Shown here: piece after piece, positions 1 to 6,829 of the stretch
Position numbering within the stretch: the stretch's first letter is position 1
Layout: every line of letters begins with the position of its first letter
NCBI GenBank assembly: GCA_903917305.1
Contig: CAIXAA010000227.1
Location: forward strand, 1-10,940
Direction of reading: 5' to 3'
Length of the DNA: 10,940 nt
From: an uncultured Myxococcales bacterium
GTDB taxonomy: Bacteria > Myxococcota_A > UBA9042
Notes under the pieces: model-generated
The model's input: only the letters and a program-made list of their open reading frames with translations
Told to the model about the DNA's origin: nothing
Databases searched by the model: none
Program-made: the position numbers and the translations under genes

Positions 1-516
1 AGCAACTCAATCGTTCTTCTGATCCTGGCGATCGCGCTGGCCAGCTGCCAGAAGCCGCCGGACAACTACCCTGTGCGCAAAGCCGCGCCGGGCACTGCGC
101 AACTGCCGCCTCGGCCGGACCTGAACCCGCCCAAGCCGCCGGATCGCTACCCGGATGGCGCCTTTTCGGTGGCCGGGCTGTTCGCGCAGGACCCGCAGAA
201 GCTCGTGACCGAGCTCTTGGTGCGCGGCACGATCGCTGCGCTGCAGGTGTGCCCGGTGACGGAGAAGATCTGCAGGCCAGCGCCGTACTTGCACCTGACC
301 GACGCCAAGAACGGCCAGGGCAAGCGCCTGCTGGTCGGCGGGGAGCGCGATCTGGGGGCGCGTGGCTGGAAGGTCGGCGACGAGGTCACGGTGGCGGGCA
401 CGTTCGCGACGTCCAGCCCGGACGGCATCTACTTCGCGCCCAATGGCATGGTGCTGCTCACGCCGCTGCCGGACAGCGATGCGACGGCCGGCGCGGCGCA
501 ACCCGACGCGAAGTAG
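1..516 (+). CDS. Small OB-fold-like lipoprotein, 5' end cut by window edge
   Basis: The reading frame is open from base 1 to the TAG at 514-516 (171 visible codons), and the true start lies left of the window. The first visible residues form a hydrophobic stretch ending in L-A-S-C (Cys at visible residue 16, bases 46-48). This is a signal peptidase II lipobox, so the mature protein should be lipid-anchored. A GTG at base 73 could be taken as a start, but that would discard the lipobox. A Pro-rich linker follows (visible residues 18-48). Next comes a compact domain of about 90 residues with alternating beta-type segments, including VRGTI, PYLHLTD, KRLLVGG and GDEVTVAGTF, a pattern typical of small OB-folds. 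Cys84 and Cys91 (visible numbering) could form a disulfide in the periplasm. The last 12 or so residues are Ala/Asp-rich. I do not recognise a specific family. The OB-fold reading is inference from the strand pattern. It lies 108 bp upstream of guaB on the same strand. Confidence 0.75.
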   Translation, partial: SNSIVLLILAIALASCQKPPDNYPVRKAAPGTAQLPPRPDLNPPKPPDRYPDGAFSVAGLFAQDPQKLVTELLVRGTIAALQVCPVTEKICRPAPYLHLTDAKNGQGKRLLVGGERDLGARGWKVGDEVTVAGTFATSSPDGIYFAPNGMVLLTPLPDSDATAGAAQPDAK

Positions 517-593
517 TTCCGGAGACATTTCTGCAACAGCCCGCCGGCGCCGATGCGTCTTGCGCGGTTTCTTGCTAACCTCCCGCGCCCAAT

Positions 594-610
594 CCCGCTG
601 CTGCGGCGGG
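594..610 (+). promoter_or_regulatory. Small hairpin just before the guaB ribosome binding site
   Basis: CCCGCTG at 594-600 and CGGCGGG at 604-610 can pair, with one T-G wobble, around a three-base loop. The hairpin ends 3 bp before the GGGAG ribosome binding site at 614-618. Its position would let it modulate guaB translation, but a short GC hairpin is also expected by chance in DNA this rich in G+C. The rest of the 108-bp spacer upstream of guaB (517-624) shows no convincing -35/-10 pair and no terminator for the preceding lipoprotein gene. Confidence 0.2.
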
Positions 611-624
611 GCCGGGAGCCGCCC

Positions 625-2097
625 ATGTCCACCGATCATGCCCACCGCTTCGTCGCCATGGCGCCGGCGCTGACCTTCGACGACGTCCTGATGGTGCCCG
701 CCTACAGCGAGGTGCTGCCGCACACCGTCTCCACCGCGACGCAACTGACGAAACGCATCCGGCTGAACGTGCCGATCGCGTCGGCGGCGATGGACACGGT
801 GACCGAGGCGGCGACGGCGATCGCCCTGGCGCGCGAAGGCGGCATCGGCGTCATCCACCAGAACATGAGCGTCGAGGAGCAGGCCGCGCACGTGCGCAAG
901 GTCAAGCGCACGGTCTCGACGATGATCGAGAACCCGGTGACGGTGGCGCCGACCGGGACGCTGGCCGAAGCGCTCGAAGAGATGCGGCGCAACGACATTT
1001 CCGGCCTGCCGGTGGTCGCGGGTGGCAAGCTGGTCGGGATGCTGACGGCGCGCGACGTGCGCTTCGAGACGGATTACTCCAAGCATGTCTCGGACTTGAT
1101 GACGGCGAACGTGACGACGGCGCCGCTGGGCTGTTCCCCGGAAGAGGCGCGGCGCTTGATGCACACGCACCGCATCGAGAAGCTGCCGGTGGTCGATGCC
1201 AATGGCGAACTGGTCGGCCTGATTACGATCAAGGACATCGAGAACAACGAGCGCCATCCGAACGCCGCCAAGGACGCGCGCGGGCACCTCCTTTGCGCGG
1301 CGGCGGTCGGCACGGGGCGCGATGGCGAAGTGCGCGCGGCGGCGCTGGTGGCGGCGGGCGTCGATGCGATCGTCGTCGACACGGCGCACGGGCATTCGCA
1401 GAACGTGCTGGCGTCGGTGCGGCGGATCAAGGATGCGTTTCCCCAAGTTGACGTGATTGCAGGCAATATCGCGACGGCGGCGGCGGTGCGTGCACTGCAC
1501 GAGGCGGGTGCCGACGCGGTAAAGGTCGGCATCGGTCCCGGCTCGATCTGCACGACGCGCGTGGTGGCGGGCGTCGGGATGCCGCAGTTCAGCGCGCTGC
1601 TCGACTGCACGGCGGAGGCGCGCAAGCTCGGCATGCCGGTGATCGCCGACGGTGGCGTGCGCTTCTCGGGCGACCTCGTCAAGGCGCTGGCGGCGGGGGC
1701 GAACTGCGTGATGATTGGCTCTTTGCTCGCGGGCACCGAAGAAGCGCCGGGCGACGTCGTGCTGTTCCAAGGCCGCTCCTACAAGACCTACCGCGGCATG
1801 GGCTCCTTGGGGGCGATGCAGCGCGGCTCGAAAGACCGGTATTTCCAGGAGAATACCACGGACAACCGCAAGCTCGTGCCCGAAGGCGTCGAGGGGCGCG
1901 TGCCGTACAAGGGCCCGCTGGCTGCGACGATTCACCAGCTGGTGGGCGGACTTCGCTCCGGCATGGGCTACACCGGCAGCCAGGATCTGGCGGCGCTGCA
2001 GCAGGCGAAGTTCGTGCGCATCACGGCGGCGGGCCTGACCGAGAGCCACGTGCACGACGTGACAATCGTTCAGGAAGCGCCGAACTACAGCCGCTGA
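625..2097 (+). CDS. guaB: Inosine-5'-monophosphate dehydrogenase
   Basis: GuaB oxidises IMP to XMP with NAD+, the committed step of guanine nucleotide synthesis in the cytosol. The ATG at 625 has GGGAG at 614-618, six bases upstream, and gives 490 residues, the usual IMPDH length. An ATG at 658 also starts close to the conserved LTFDDVL segment and is the alternative. The frame is open further upstream (to 553), but nothing there looks like IMPDH. Domains: N-terminal part of the TIM barrel (about 15-100), tandem CBS pair (about 103-147 and 155-206), then the rest of the barrel. The active-site loop GPGSICTTRVVAGVG carries the catalytic Cys309. The flap has GMGSLGAMQRGS followed by the Arg405-Tyr406 dyad. 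The substrate-binding segments VDTAHGHS and IADGGVRFSGD are present. All key residues are intact. The CBS pair is known in the family as an adenine/guanine nucleotide regulatory module. guaA lies downstream at 6852 instead of directly after guaB. Confidence 0.98.
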   Translation: MSTDHAHRFVAMAPALTFDDVLMVPAYSEVLPHTVSTATQLTKRIRLNVPIASAAMDTVTEAATAIALAREGGIGVIHQNMSVEEQAAHVRKVKRTVSTMIENPVTVAPTGTLAEALEEMRRNDISGLPVVAGGKLVGMLTARDVRFETDYSKHVSDLMTANVTTAPLGCSPEEARRLMHTHRIEKLPVVDANGELVGLITIKDIENNERHPNAAKDARGHLLCAAAVGTGRDGEVRAAALVAAGVDAIVVDTAHGHSQNVLASVRRIKDAFPQVDVIAGNIATAAAVRALHEAGADAVKVGIGPGSICTTRVVAGVGMPQFSALLDCTAEARKLGMPVIADGGVRFSGDLVKALAAGANCVMIGSLLAGTEEAPGDVVLFQGRSYKTYRGMGSLGAMQRGSKDRYFQENTTDNRKLVPEGVEGRVPYKGPLAATIHQLVGGLRSGMGYTGSQDLAALQQAKFVRITAAGLTESHVHDVTIVQEAPNYSR

Positions 2098-2144
2098 TCG
2101 CCGAGCCCTTGCGCGGTCGATCGCCATGTCTGCATGATCAGGTC

Positions 2145-2153
2145 TGAAATAAT
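2145..2153 (+). promoter_or_regulatory. Extended -10 promoter candidate upstream of the PocR-domain gene
   Basis: TGAAATAAT reads as TG, one base, then AATAAT, which matches five of six bases of the sigma-70 -10 consensus with the extended TG element. It sits in the only clearly AT-rich patch of this spacer (about 2138-2172), which stands out against the GC-rich surroundings. No good -35 lies 16-18 bases upstream, which is tolerable for an extended -10. Transcription would start near 2160 and leave a leader of about 150 bases before the ATG at 2312. This is a sequence-pattern call without experimental support, and sigma consensus rules are less certain in this lineage. Confidence 0.35.
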
Positions 2154-2189
2154 TCGCAACTGAGTCTTTTCGCGCACCTCCAGCACGCT

Positions 2190-2241
2190 TGGACGTAGAC
2201 AACCACGTCCAGATGGTGCAAATGAGGACCTGCGCGGTCCT
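2190..2241 (+). promoter_or_regulatory. Two tandem hairpins between guaB and the PocR-domain gene
   Basis: TGGACGT (2190-2196) and ACGTCCA (2205-2211) are perfect 7-bp arms around an 8-base loop. AGGACC (2225-2230) and GGTCCT (2236-2241) are perfect 6-bp arms around a 5-base loop. A further GTCCT at 2242-2246 could compete for the AGGAC arm. Neither hairpin is followed by a T-tract, so a classic intrinsic terminator for guaB is not supported. They could be a structured leader of the downstream gene if transcription starts near 2160, a protein-binding site, or a Rho-linked 3' end of the guaB message. The rest of this 214-bp spacer shows nothing I can name. Confidence 0.3.
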
Positions 2242-2311
2242 GTCCTTGCTTGGCCCGACTTGTGCAATTCGACGCTAGCGGTGCCCGGCTCGCGGGCAGC
2301 CCGGGGGGGCG

Positions 2312-3103
2312 ATGCACACGGCACTGCGGCTGATAGACATCATCGACATGGACAAGCTCCAAGCGCTGCTGGTGCCGTTGCACGTGGCGACCGGCGTGGC
2401 ACTCGGCGTGTGCGACGCGGACCAGGACTGGCTCGTGAAGCTGGGCTGGCGCGAAATCTGTATGAAGTTCCATCGCGCGGTGCCGCAGAGCGCGCTCCGC
2501 TGCGCCATCAGCGACGACCGCATCAAGGCGCACAAGAACCGCGCGCGCCATCTGGCGTACTCCTGCGCCCACGGCCTGGTCGACGTCGCGTTTCCCATCA
2601 TCGTGGACGGCAAGCATTTCGGGACGTTCTTCATCGGCCAGTTCCTCTACGAACAGCCCGACGAAGCGCACTTTCGCAAGCAGGCCGAGGACTACGGCTA
2701 CGACGTCGAGGCGTACCTGGCTGCTCTGCGCAAAGTGGCGGTGATCCCTCAGGAGCGCATCGATCAGCTGATGCACGTCCTGGTGCCGCTCGTCGGGCTC
2801 ATCGCCGACCTGGGCCACGAGAACCTTTCGCGTCGGCGCGCCGAGGCGGAGCTGCAAGCGGCCAACGAACTGCTGGAGCAGCGCGTCGAGCAGCGCACCC
2901 ACGAGCTGTCCGAGTCATTGGCGAAGGTCAAGACATTGCACGGTCTTTTGCCGATTTGCGCGTGGTGCAAGCGGATTCGCGATGACGACGGCTACTGGCA
3001 GCAGGTCGAGGTCTACGTCAGCCAGCACTCCGACGCGGAGTTCACGCACGGCATGTGCAAGGAATGCTGCGACCGGGAGTCCGAGGCCGGGGACGGCGGC
3101 TGA
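2312..3103 (+). CDS. PocR-domain sensor protein with C-terminal CxxC/CxxC module
   Basis: This 263-residue soluble protein has three parts. Residues about 5-175 match the PocR ligand-binding domain: the opening LRLIDIIDMDKLQ helix, then C, SD and K-H-K positions, then YSCAHGLVDVAFPI, VDGKHFGTFFIGQFLY and the closing helices. PocR domains are predicted in the literature to sense small hydrocarbon derivatives, after the propanediol regulator PocR. Residues about 178-212 form a charged coiled coil (RRRAEAELQAANELLEQRVE onward). Residues about 213-256 form a module with LPICAWCKRIRDDDGYW and HGMCKECC. Cys216, 219, 249 and 252 are spaced like a small zinc site. I recall this tail from the ends of many deltaproteobacterial signalling proteins; its function is unknown to me. 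There is no histidine kinase, receiver, DNA-binding or GGDEF domain, so the output is unclear. The ATG at 2312 fits the domain edge; ATG 2348 is the alternative. A G-rich run before the ATG may serve as a weak ribosome binding site. The gene ends 2 bp from the convergent GH16 gene. Confidence 0.85.
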   Translation: MHTALRLIDIIDMDKLQALLVPLHVATGVALGVCDADQDWLVKLGWREICMKFHRAVPQSALRCAISDDRIKAHKNRARHLAYSCAHGLVDVAFPIIVDGKHFGTFFIGQFLYEQPDEAHFRKQAEDYGYDVEAYLAALRKVAVIPQERIDQLMHVLVPLVGLIADLGHENLSRRRAEAELQAANELLEQRVEQRTHELSESLAKVKTLHGLLPICAWCKRIRDDDGYWQQVEVYVSQHSDAEFTHGMCKECCDRESEAGDGG

Positions 3104-3105
3104 AG

Positions 3106-4611
3106 CTACGGCTTCTGGTACACGCGCACCCAGTCGACCCGCATCTCTGCCGGGAACACCGTGAACGAACTGGGCGATCCGGGCCAGCTGCCGCCGACCG
3201 CGAGGTTCAGGACGAGGTAGAACGGCTGGTCGAACACCCACTGCGTGCCGGCGGGAATGGTCTTGGCCGGCACGTCGCCACACTGCGCTGACAGGGCGAG
3301 ATCGGCGACGACGCACTGGTACGGCATGTCATCGACCAGGAAGCGCACCACGCCTTGCTGCCATTCGATGGCGTAGATATGAAAATCGTTGGCGAAAGAT
3401 GCCTTGTCCGGGCGCGAATACGCCTGCGTGATGCCGGAATCGTCCGAATAGCCGGGACCGTGCAGCGTGCCGGAGACGGAGGACGGCTCGCTGCCGACGG
3501 TCTCCATGACGTCGATTTCGCCGCACGCCGGCCAGTCGGTGGGGATGGGGAAGTCGTGGCCGAGCAGCCACCACGCCGGCCACAGGCCTTTGCCGGCGCC
3601 GGGAACCTGGATGCGCGCTTCGATGCGGCCGTACTGCACCGCGAACTTGCCCTGGGTGTTGATGCGACCGGACGTGTAGGCGCAGGGGCCGTTCCAGCAC
3701 GTCAGGCCCGCGACGTTGTCCTTGCGTGCGGTGAGCAGCAGGAAGCCGCCTTCCTGCCGTACGTTCTCCGCGCCGGCGGTGTAGAACTCGAGCTCGTCGT
3801 TGCCCCAGCCTAGCTCCGCGCCGGGACCGTCATTGCCGACATCGATGTTCCAGCGCGTGGGATCCGGCGGCAAGGCGACCGGGGCATCGAATTCGTCCGA
3901 CCACACCAGTTGGTAGCCGCCAGGCGCGCCGGCCTCCGCGACCGCATCGGCCGCTGCGTCGCTGGCGGGCTCAGGCAGCTCGGGCGCGGCGTCCGCGCCG
4001 GGCGCCACATCCAGCGTCACTGGATCAACGAGTTCCGCGGCTTCGACCACATCGGGCAGGTCCGGCAAGGCTGGCGCGACATCGGGCGGCGGTGCGAGGT
4101 CGGGCGCGACCACGTCCGGCAGCGGCGGCGGCAGCTGGTCCAGATCGGCCACGGCAGTGTCCACGAGGTCCAGGACATCCGCTGCACCGGCGTCTGCCTC
4201 GCCAGTCGCGACGTCCGCCGGTGCCGGCGCCGGTGCGGCCGCGTCAGGTCCTTCCGCGGCATCGTGCACGTCGACATCGGAGACTGCCGCGGCATCCGCA
4301 ATGGCTGTCGTCGCCACGTCCTTGGCAGCCGCATCGGTGCTCGCGGCATCGGGCGCGGCAACGTCCACGGGCCGCGTTGGAGCTGCGTCAGCCGCCGCAG
4401 CTGCGGCCTCGGGCGCTGGCGTGTCAACGTCTGATGTTTCAACGACATCCGTGGGTTGGGGGGCGCCGGAATCGGCAGGCCCAGCGGCGCTGTCCGCGGC
4501 TGTCGCGAGGGCCGTGGCGCGGCTGCCGCCCGTCCCGGCGCCGCAGGCTGCCAGCCAGATCGACAGCAACACGCTGGCGGCGCTGCGTTTTGCTGGGGTC
4601 GCAATGGCCAT
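3106..4611 (-). CDS. Glycoside hydrolase family 16 lipoprotein (beta-glucanase type)
   Basis: This predicted 501-residue lipoprotein should hydrolyse beta-1,3- or beta-1,3-1,4-linked glucans or a related polysaccharide outside the inner membrane. Residues 1-22 are a signal peptide with Lys8/Arg9 and a hydrophobic core ending L-A-A-C, so Cys23 is the lipidated residue. Residues about 24-232 are a low-complexity Ala/Pro/Val/Asp linker with about 40 acidic and only three Arg/Lys residues. The catalytic domain runs from Tyr233 (YQLVWSDEFD) to the end (VDWVRVYQKP), about 269 residues. It carries the GH16 motif GEIDVMETVG, with nucleophile Glu365, Asp367 and acid/base Glu370, plus the usual WPAWWLLG, SGRINT and HIYAIEW segments. 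Laminarinase or licheninase specificity cannot be separated by eye. The start has GGAGG only three bases upstream, a short spacing, but no other in-frame start precedes the signal peptide. It lies 134 bp behind the membrane protein gene on the same strand and may share its transcript. Confidence 0.93.
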   Translation of the reverse strand: MAIATPAKRSAASVLLSIWLAACGAGTGGSRATALATAADSAAGPADSGAPQPTDVVETSDVDTPAPEAAAAAADAAPTRPVDVAAPDAASTDAAAKDVATTAIADAAAVSDVDVHDAAEGPDAAAPAPAPADVATGEADAGAADVLDLVDTAVADLDQLPPPLPDVVAPDLAPPPDVAPALPDLPDVVEAAELVDPVTLDVAPGADAAPELPEPASDAAADAVAEAGAPGGYQLVWSDEFDAPVALPPDPTRWNIDVGNDGPGAELGWGNDELEFYTAGAENVRQEGGFLLLTARKDNVAGLTCWNGPCAYTSGRINTQGKFAVQYGRIEARIQVPGAGKGLWPAWWLLGHDFPIPTDWPACGEIDVMETVGSEPSSVSGTLHGPGYSDDSGITQAYSRPDKASFANDFHIYAIEWQQGVVRFLVDDMPYQCVVADLALSAQCGDVPAKTIPAGTQWVFDQPFYLVLNLAVGGSWPGSPSSFTVFPAEMRVDWVRVYQKP

Positions 4612-4745
4612 CGCCCTCCGCCGCCGGCAGCTGGCTGGCGCAGCCGCGGCTCTGTCACGTTCGCAGGCCCGCCGCGCCAAAGGAAGCGACGACGAACCAG
4701 GACGGCGCAGTGGCTGGAGGGTTTGCTGCCGCGGTCGCCGCCGGC

Positions 4746-6743
4746 CTACGGTGCCAGGTGGAAAAAGCCGACGGCAAAGCCAGTTGCGCCGACCGCCGCG
4801 TGTTCGGGCGCGGAGGACACCGGCCCGGGAAGGCGACGCAGCCGCACCGGCGCGGCGCGGTAGTGCGCCAGAGCGTTGCGGCAGGCGGGCTGCAGCCCAG
4901 CGGGAGCCGGCGCGCGCGGTTGCCAGGCGAACCAGCAGAACATGCCTTGGTAGAATAGCAAATCCGCTGCCGGCCGCGGCCACTGGCCCGTGCGATCGAC
5001 CTGCGCGAGGTCGAGCACCTCGAATGTGTGGCCCTTGCGCGCCAGCAGATCCGCCGGAAACCCGTCCAGCGCCTTGGGATCCGCCACGGCGAGCACGCGC
5101 GCGTGCTCGGGCAGGCGCGGCAGCGCATCGAGGAGGAACTGCCACTCCTGCTGCTGCGTGCCGAGGCCGGTCAAGAATGCAGTGCGCGCGCCTAGTTGCA
5201 CGCCAGCCGTCAGCGCCAGCGCCGCCAGGACCCAGCGCGGATGCCACCAGGCGGCGACCAGCTCCGCGCTGCCCGCCATCGCCAGGCACAGCAGGACGGC
5301 CGGCCAGAGCTGCGCCCGCAGCACGAACGCGCCGGCCGGGGCGAACATCGACAGCGCAAGCAGCACCCATGCCTGGCTCGTCAGCACCAGCCACAGGTAG
5401 GCGCGCGGCGCGTGCCGCAGGCCCCAGGCGAGGCCCAGCGCCAGCAGCCCCAACGAGGCCAGCGATGTCACGCGCGAATCCAGGACGTGGTGCTGCAGCC
5501 GCAGCCCGGCGAGGGTCGGCAGCACCACGTGCGGCAGGTCGCCGGCGCGGAACTGCAGATCGAAGGGCACATGCCAGCACAGCGCCGCCACGCCGAGCAG
5601 CCCGGCGTAGAGACGGCGGTCGCGCAGCAGCGGCAGCCAACGCGCCGGGGGCAGCACGCACAGGGTCAGCAGGGCGTGGGCGGCGGGCAGCAGCAGCAGC
5701 TCCGGCCGTGCCTGCATCGCCAGCGCGGTAGCCAGGGTCGCGCCGAGCAAAGACAGTCGTTCTGCGCGCTTGAGCCAGTCGAGCCAAAGGGCGAGGCTCC
5801 AGAGCGACAGCAGCACGCCGGCGATCCACAGCTCCTCCGAGGCGGAGAAGCGCACGTGCAGCGGCAGCAGCGCGACCAGCAGACCCGCCGCCAGCGCCCG
5901 CAGCGGTCGACCGAAAAGCGCCAGATCGCAGAGGGTTGCTGCCGGCACCGTGAGCGTCGCCAGCGCGAGGTTGGTCCAGAACAGCGCCTGCTCCGCGCCG
6001 CCGGTCAGCGCATCGACGGCGTTCACCAGGGCAGGCAGCGTCTCGCCGTTGGCAAACTCCGACGGTCCAAAGAGAAAGGCAGTTGTTTCGCGGATGTGGT
6101 AGAGCTCGTGCAGGAACGTCCGCGGCGAGAGCCAGAGGCGCACGCCAAGGCCGAGCAGCGTCACGACCGCCAGCGTGCCCGGCAGCCACCGCGGCGGTTG
6201 CAGCGCCTGCCAGCGCCGCCGCAGCAGGCGCATCGTGGCAAAAGCAAGCAATATCCAGGCGATGAGCAGCGTGACGCGCGCCGCGGCCGTCGCCGGACTC
6301 GCCTTGAGCGCCGACCAGCCCGGTGTCAGGGTCCGCGTCGCCGCCTGCCAGGGAAAGGGCACGGAATGCGCCTGGTTCAGCGTGTTTGCCGCCGCGCTGC
6401 ACACCTCCCGCGGCGTGTCCGGCGCGCAGCGCAGCGCCACGTCACCCAGGGGAATCTCCAGCGGATCAGCGGTCGGCGCGCCCAGCGTCAGCCACGTCTC
6501 CGCCTTGCCCGCCGTCGCTTCGGCGCGCAGACGCACCTGGTGCGGATCCAAGCGGATGTCGCGCAGCAGCCAGCCCGGCGCGATCGGCGCGTCTTCGGCC
6601 AAGGGTTTCAGCCAGTCCAGGACCGCCTGCTCCGACCCCGCGCGCAGCACGCGCGGCGCCTCGGCCCGCAGCGGCGCCGGCAGGGCGCACAGCAGAATCG
6701 TCAGCAGCAGCAGGCTATTTCGCGGCATCGGCAGCTTCGCCAT
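4746..6743 (-). CDS. Polytopic membrane protein resembling GT-C glycosyltransferases
   Basis: The product is 665 residues from the ATG at 6743, or 660 from the ATG at 6728. Residues 1-27 look like a cleavable signal peptide (LLLLTILLCALPAPLRA before EAPR). A non-membrane region of about 130 residues with two Cys follows, then roughly ten to twelve hydrophobic helices between residues about 165 and 560, rich in Leu, Ala and Trp. A soluble C-terminal tail of about 105 residues ends the protein. Between the second and third helices lies the periplasmic segment SPRTFLHELYHIRE (His212, Glu213, His216). GT-C enzymes such as the PMT/ArnT group place a catalytic acidic residue in this loop, so Glu213 is a candidate. 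They use lipid-linked sugars as donors. I cannot assign a donor or acceptor. The gene diverges from guaA and precedes the GH16 lipoprotein gene, which favours a role in surface polysaccharide. No ribosome binding site is visible before either start, and an inverted repeat sits right in front of the first. Confidence 0.7.
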   Translation of the reverse strand: MAKLPMPRNSLLLLTILLCALPAPLRAEAPRVLRAGSEQAVLDWLKPLAEDAPIAPGWLLRDIRLDPHQVRLRAEATAGKAETWLTLGAPTADPLEIPLGDVALRCAPDTPREVCSAAANTLNQAHSVPFPWQAATRTLTPGWSALKASPATAAARVTLLIAWILLAFATMRLLRRRWQALQPPRWLPGTLAVVTLLGLGVRLWLSPRTFLHELYHIRETTAFLFGPSEFANGETLPALVNAVDALTGGAEQALFWTNLALATLTVPAATLCDLALFGRPLRALAAGLLVALLPLHVRFSASEELWIAGVLLSLWSLALWLDWLKRAERLSLLGATLATALAMQARPELLLLPAAHALLTLCVLPPARWLPLLRDRRLYAGLLGVAALCWHVPFDLQFRAGDLPHVVLPTLAGLRLQHHVLDSRVTSLASLGLLALGLAWGLRHAPRAYLWLVLTSQAWVLLALSMFAPAGAFVLRAQLWPAVLLCLAMAGSAELVAAWWHPRWVLAALALTAGVQLGARTAFLTGLGTQQQEWQFLLDALPRLPEHARVLAVADPKALDGFPADLLARKGHTFEVLDLAQVDRTGQWPRPAADLLFYQGMFCWFAWQPRAPAPAGLQPACRNALAHYRAAPVRLRRLPGPVSSAPEHAAVGATGFAVGFFHLAP

Positions 6744-6747
6744 TGGG

Positions 6748-6761
6748 GCGACTGTAGTCGC
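6748..6761. promoter_or_regulatory. Perfect dyad GCGACT-GT-AGTCGC in front of the membrane protein gene
   Basis: GCGACT at 6748-6753 and AGTCGC at 6756-6761 are exact inverted repeats around two bases. After one mismatch on each side the symmetry continues for two more pairs (6745-6746 with 6763-6764). The dyad lies four bases upstream of the ATG at 6743 on the minus strand, where a ribosome binding site would be expected. It could be an operator for the divergent pair, or a leader hairpin that covers the start in the minus-strand message. Both readings are inference. Confidence 0.35.
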
Positions 6762-6768
6762 GCCCAGG

Positions 6769-6829
6769 AGCCCGTGCAACAAGTCCGAAACGCGCGTTTG
6801 CGTGGGCAGACGGCCGTGGTACACGGGCT
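6769..6829. promoter_or_regulatory. Split 8-bp inverted repeat in the divergent promoter region
   Basis: AGCCCGTG at 6769-6776 is the exact reverse complement of CACGGGCT at 6822-6829. The offset between arms is 53 bp, close to five helical turns. The region between guaA and the membrane protein gene (6744-6851, 108 bp) must hold both promoters, so a split operator that loops DNA is possible. One 8-bp match of this composition can also arise by chance. No strong -35/-10 pair was found for either gene. TTGCGT at 6798 with TACACG at 6820 is the best guess for guaA and is poor. Confidence 0.25.

Noticed and set aside
7..2202. Long open frame on the minus strand opposite the lipoprotein and guaB genes
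   Set aside because: It is antisense to the well-supported guaB, is dominated by Arg/His/Ala, and has no domain. It is a by-product of GC3 codon bias.
4637..4655. AGCCGCGGCT palindrome between the membrane protein and GH16 genes
   Set aside because: It is a short all-GC-core palindrome of a type common by chance in GC-rich DNA, with no promoter or stop context. The rest of the 134-bp spacer shows nothing else.
4157..5731. Plus-strand open frame opposite the GH16 linker and the membrane protein
   Set aside because: It is low-complexity Ala/Arg/Pro/Ser sequence mirroring the minus-strand genes, with no start signal or domain.
4612..6402. Upstream in-frame extension of the GH16 gene, which would make a protein of about 1100 residues
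   Set aside because: It is antisense-frame noise overlapping the membrane protein. The lipoprotein signal peptide at 4611 marks the true start.
6798..6825. TTGCGT ... TACACG as a sigma-70 promoter for guaA
   Set aside because: It has three matches or so per hexamer and a 16-bp spacer, which is not better than chance in this sequence.
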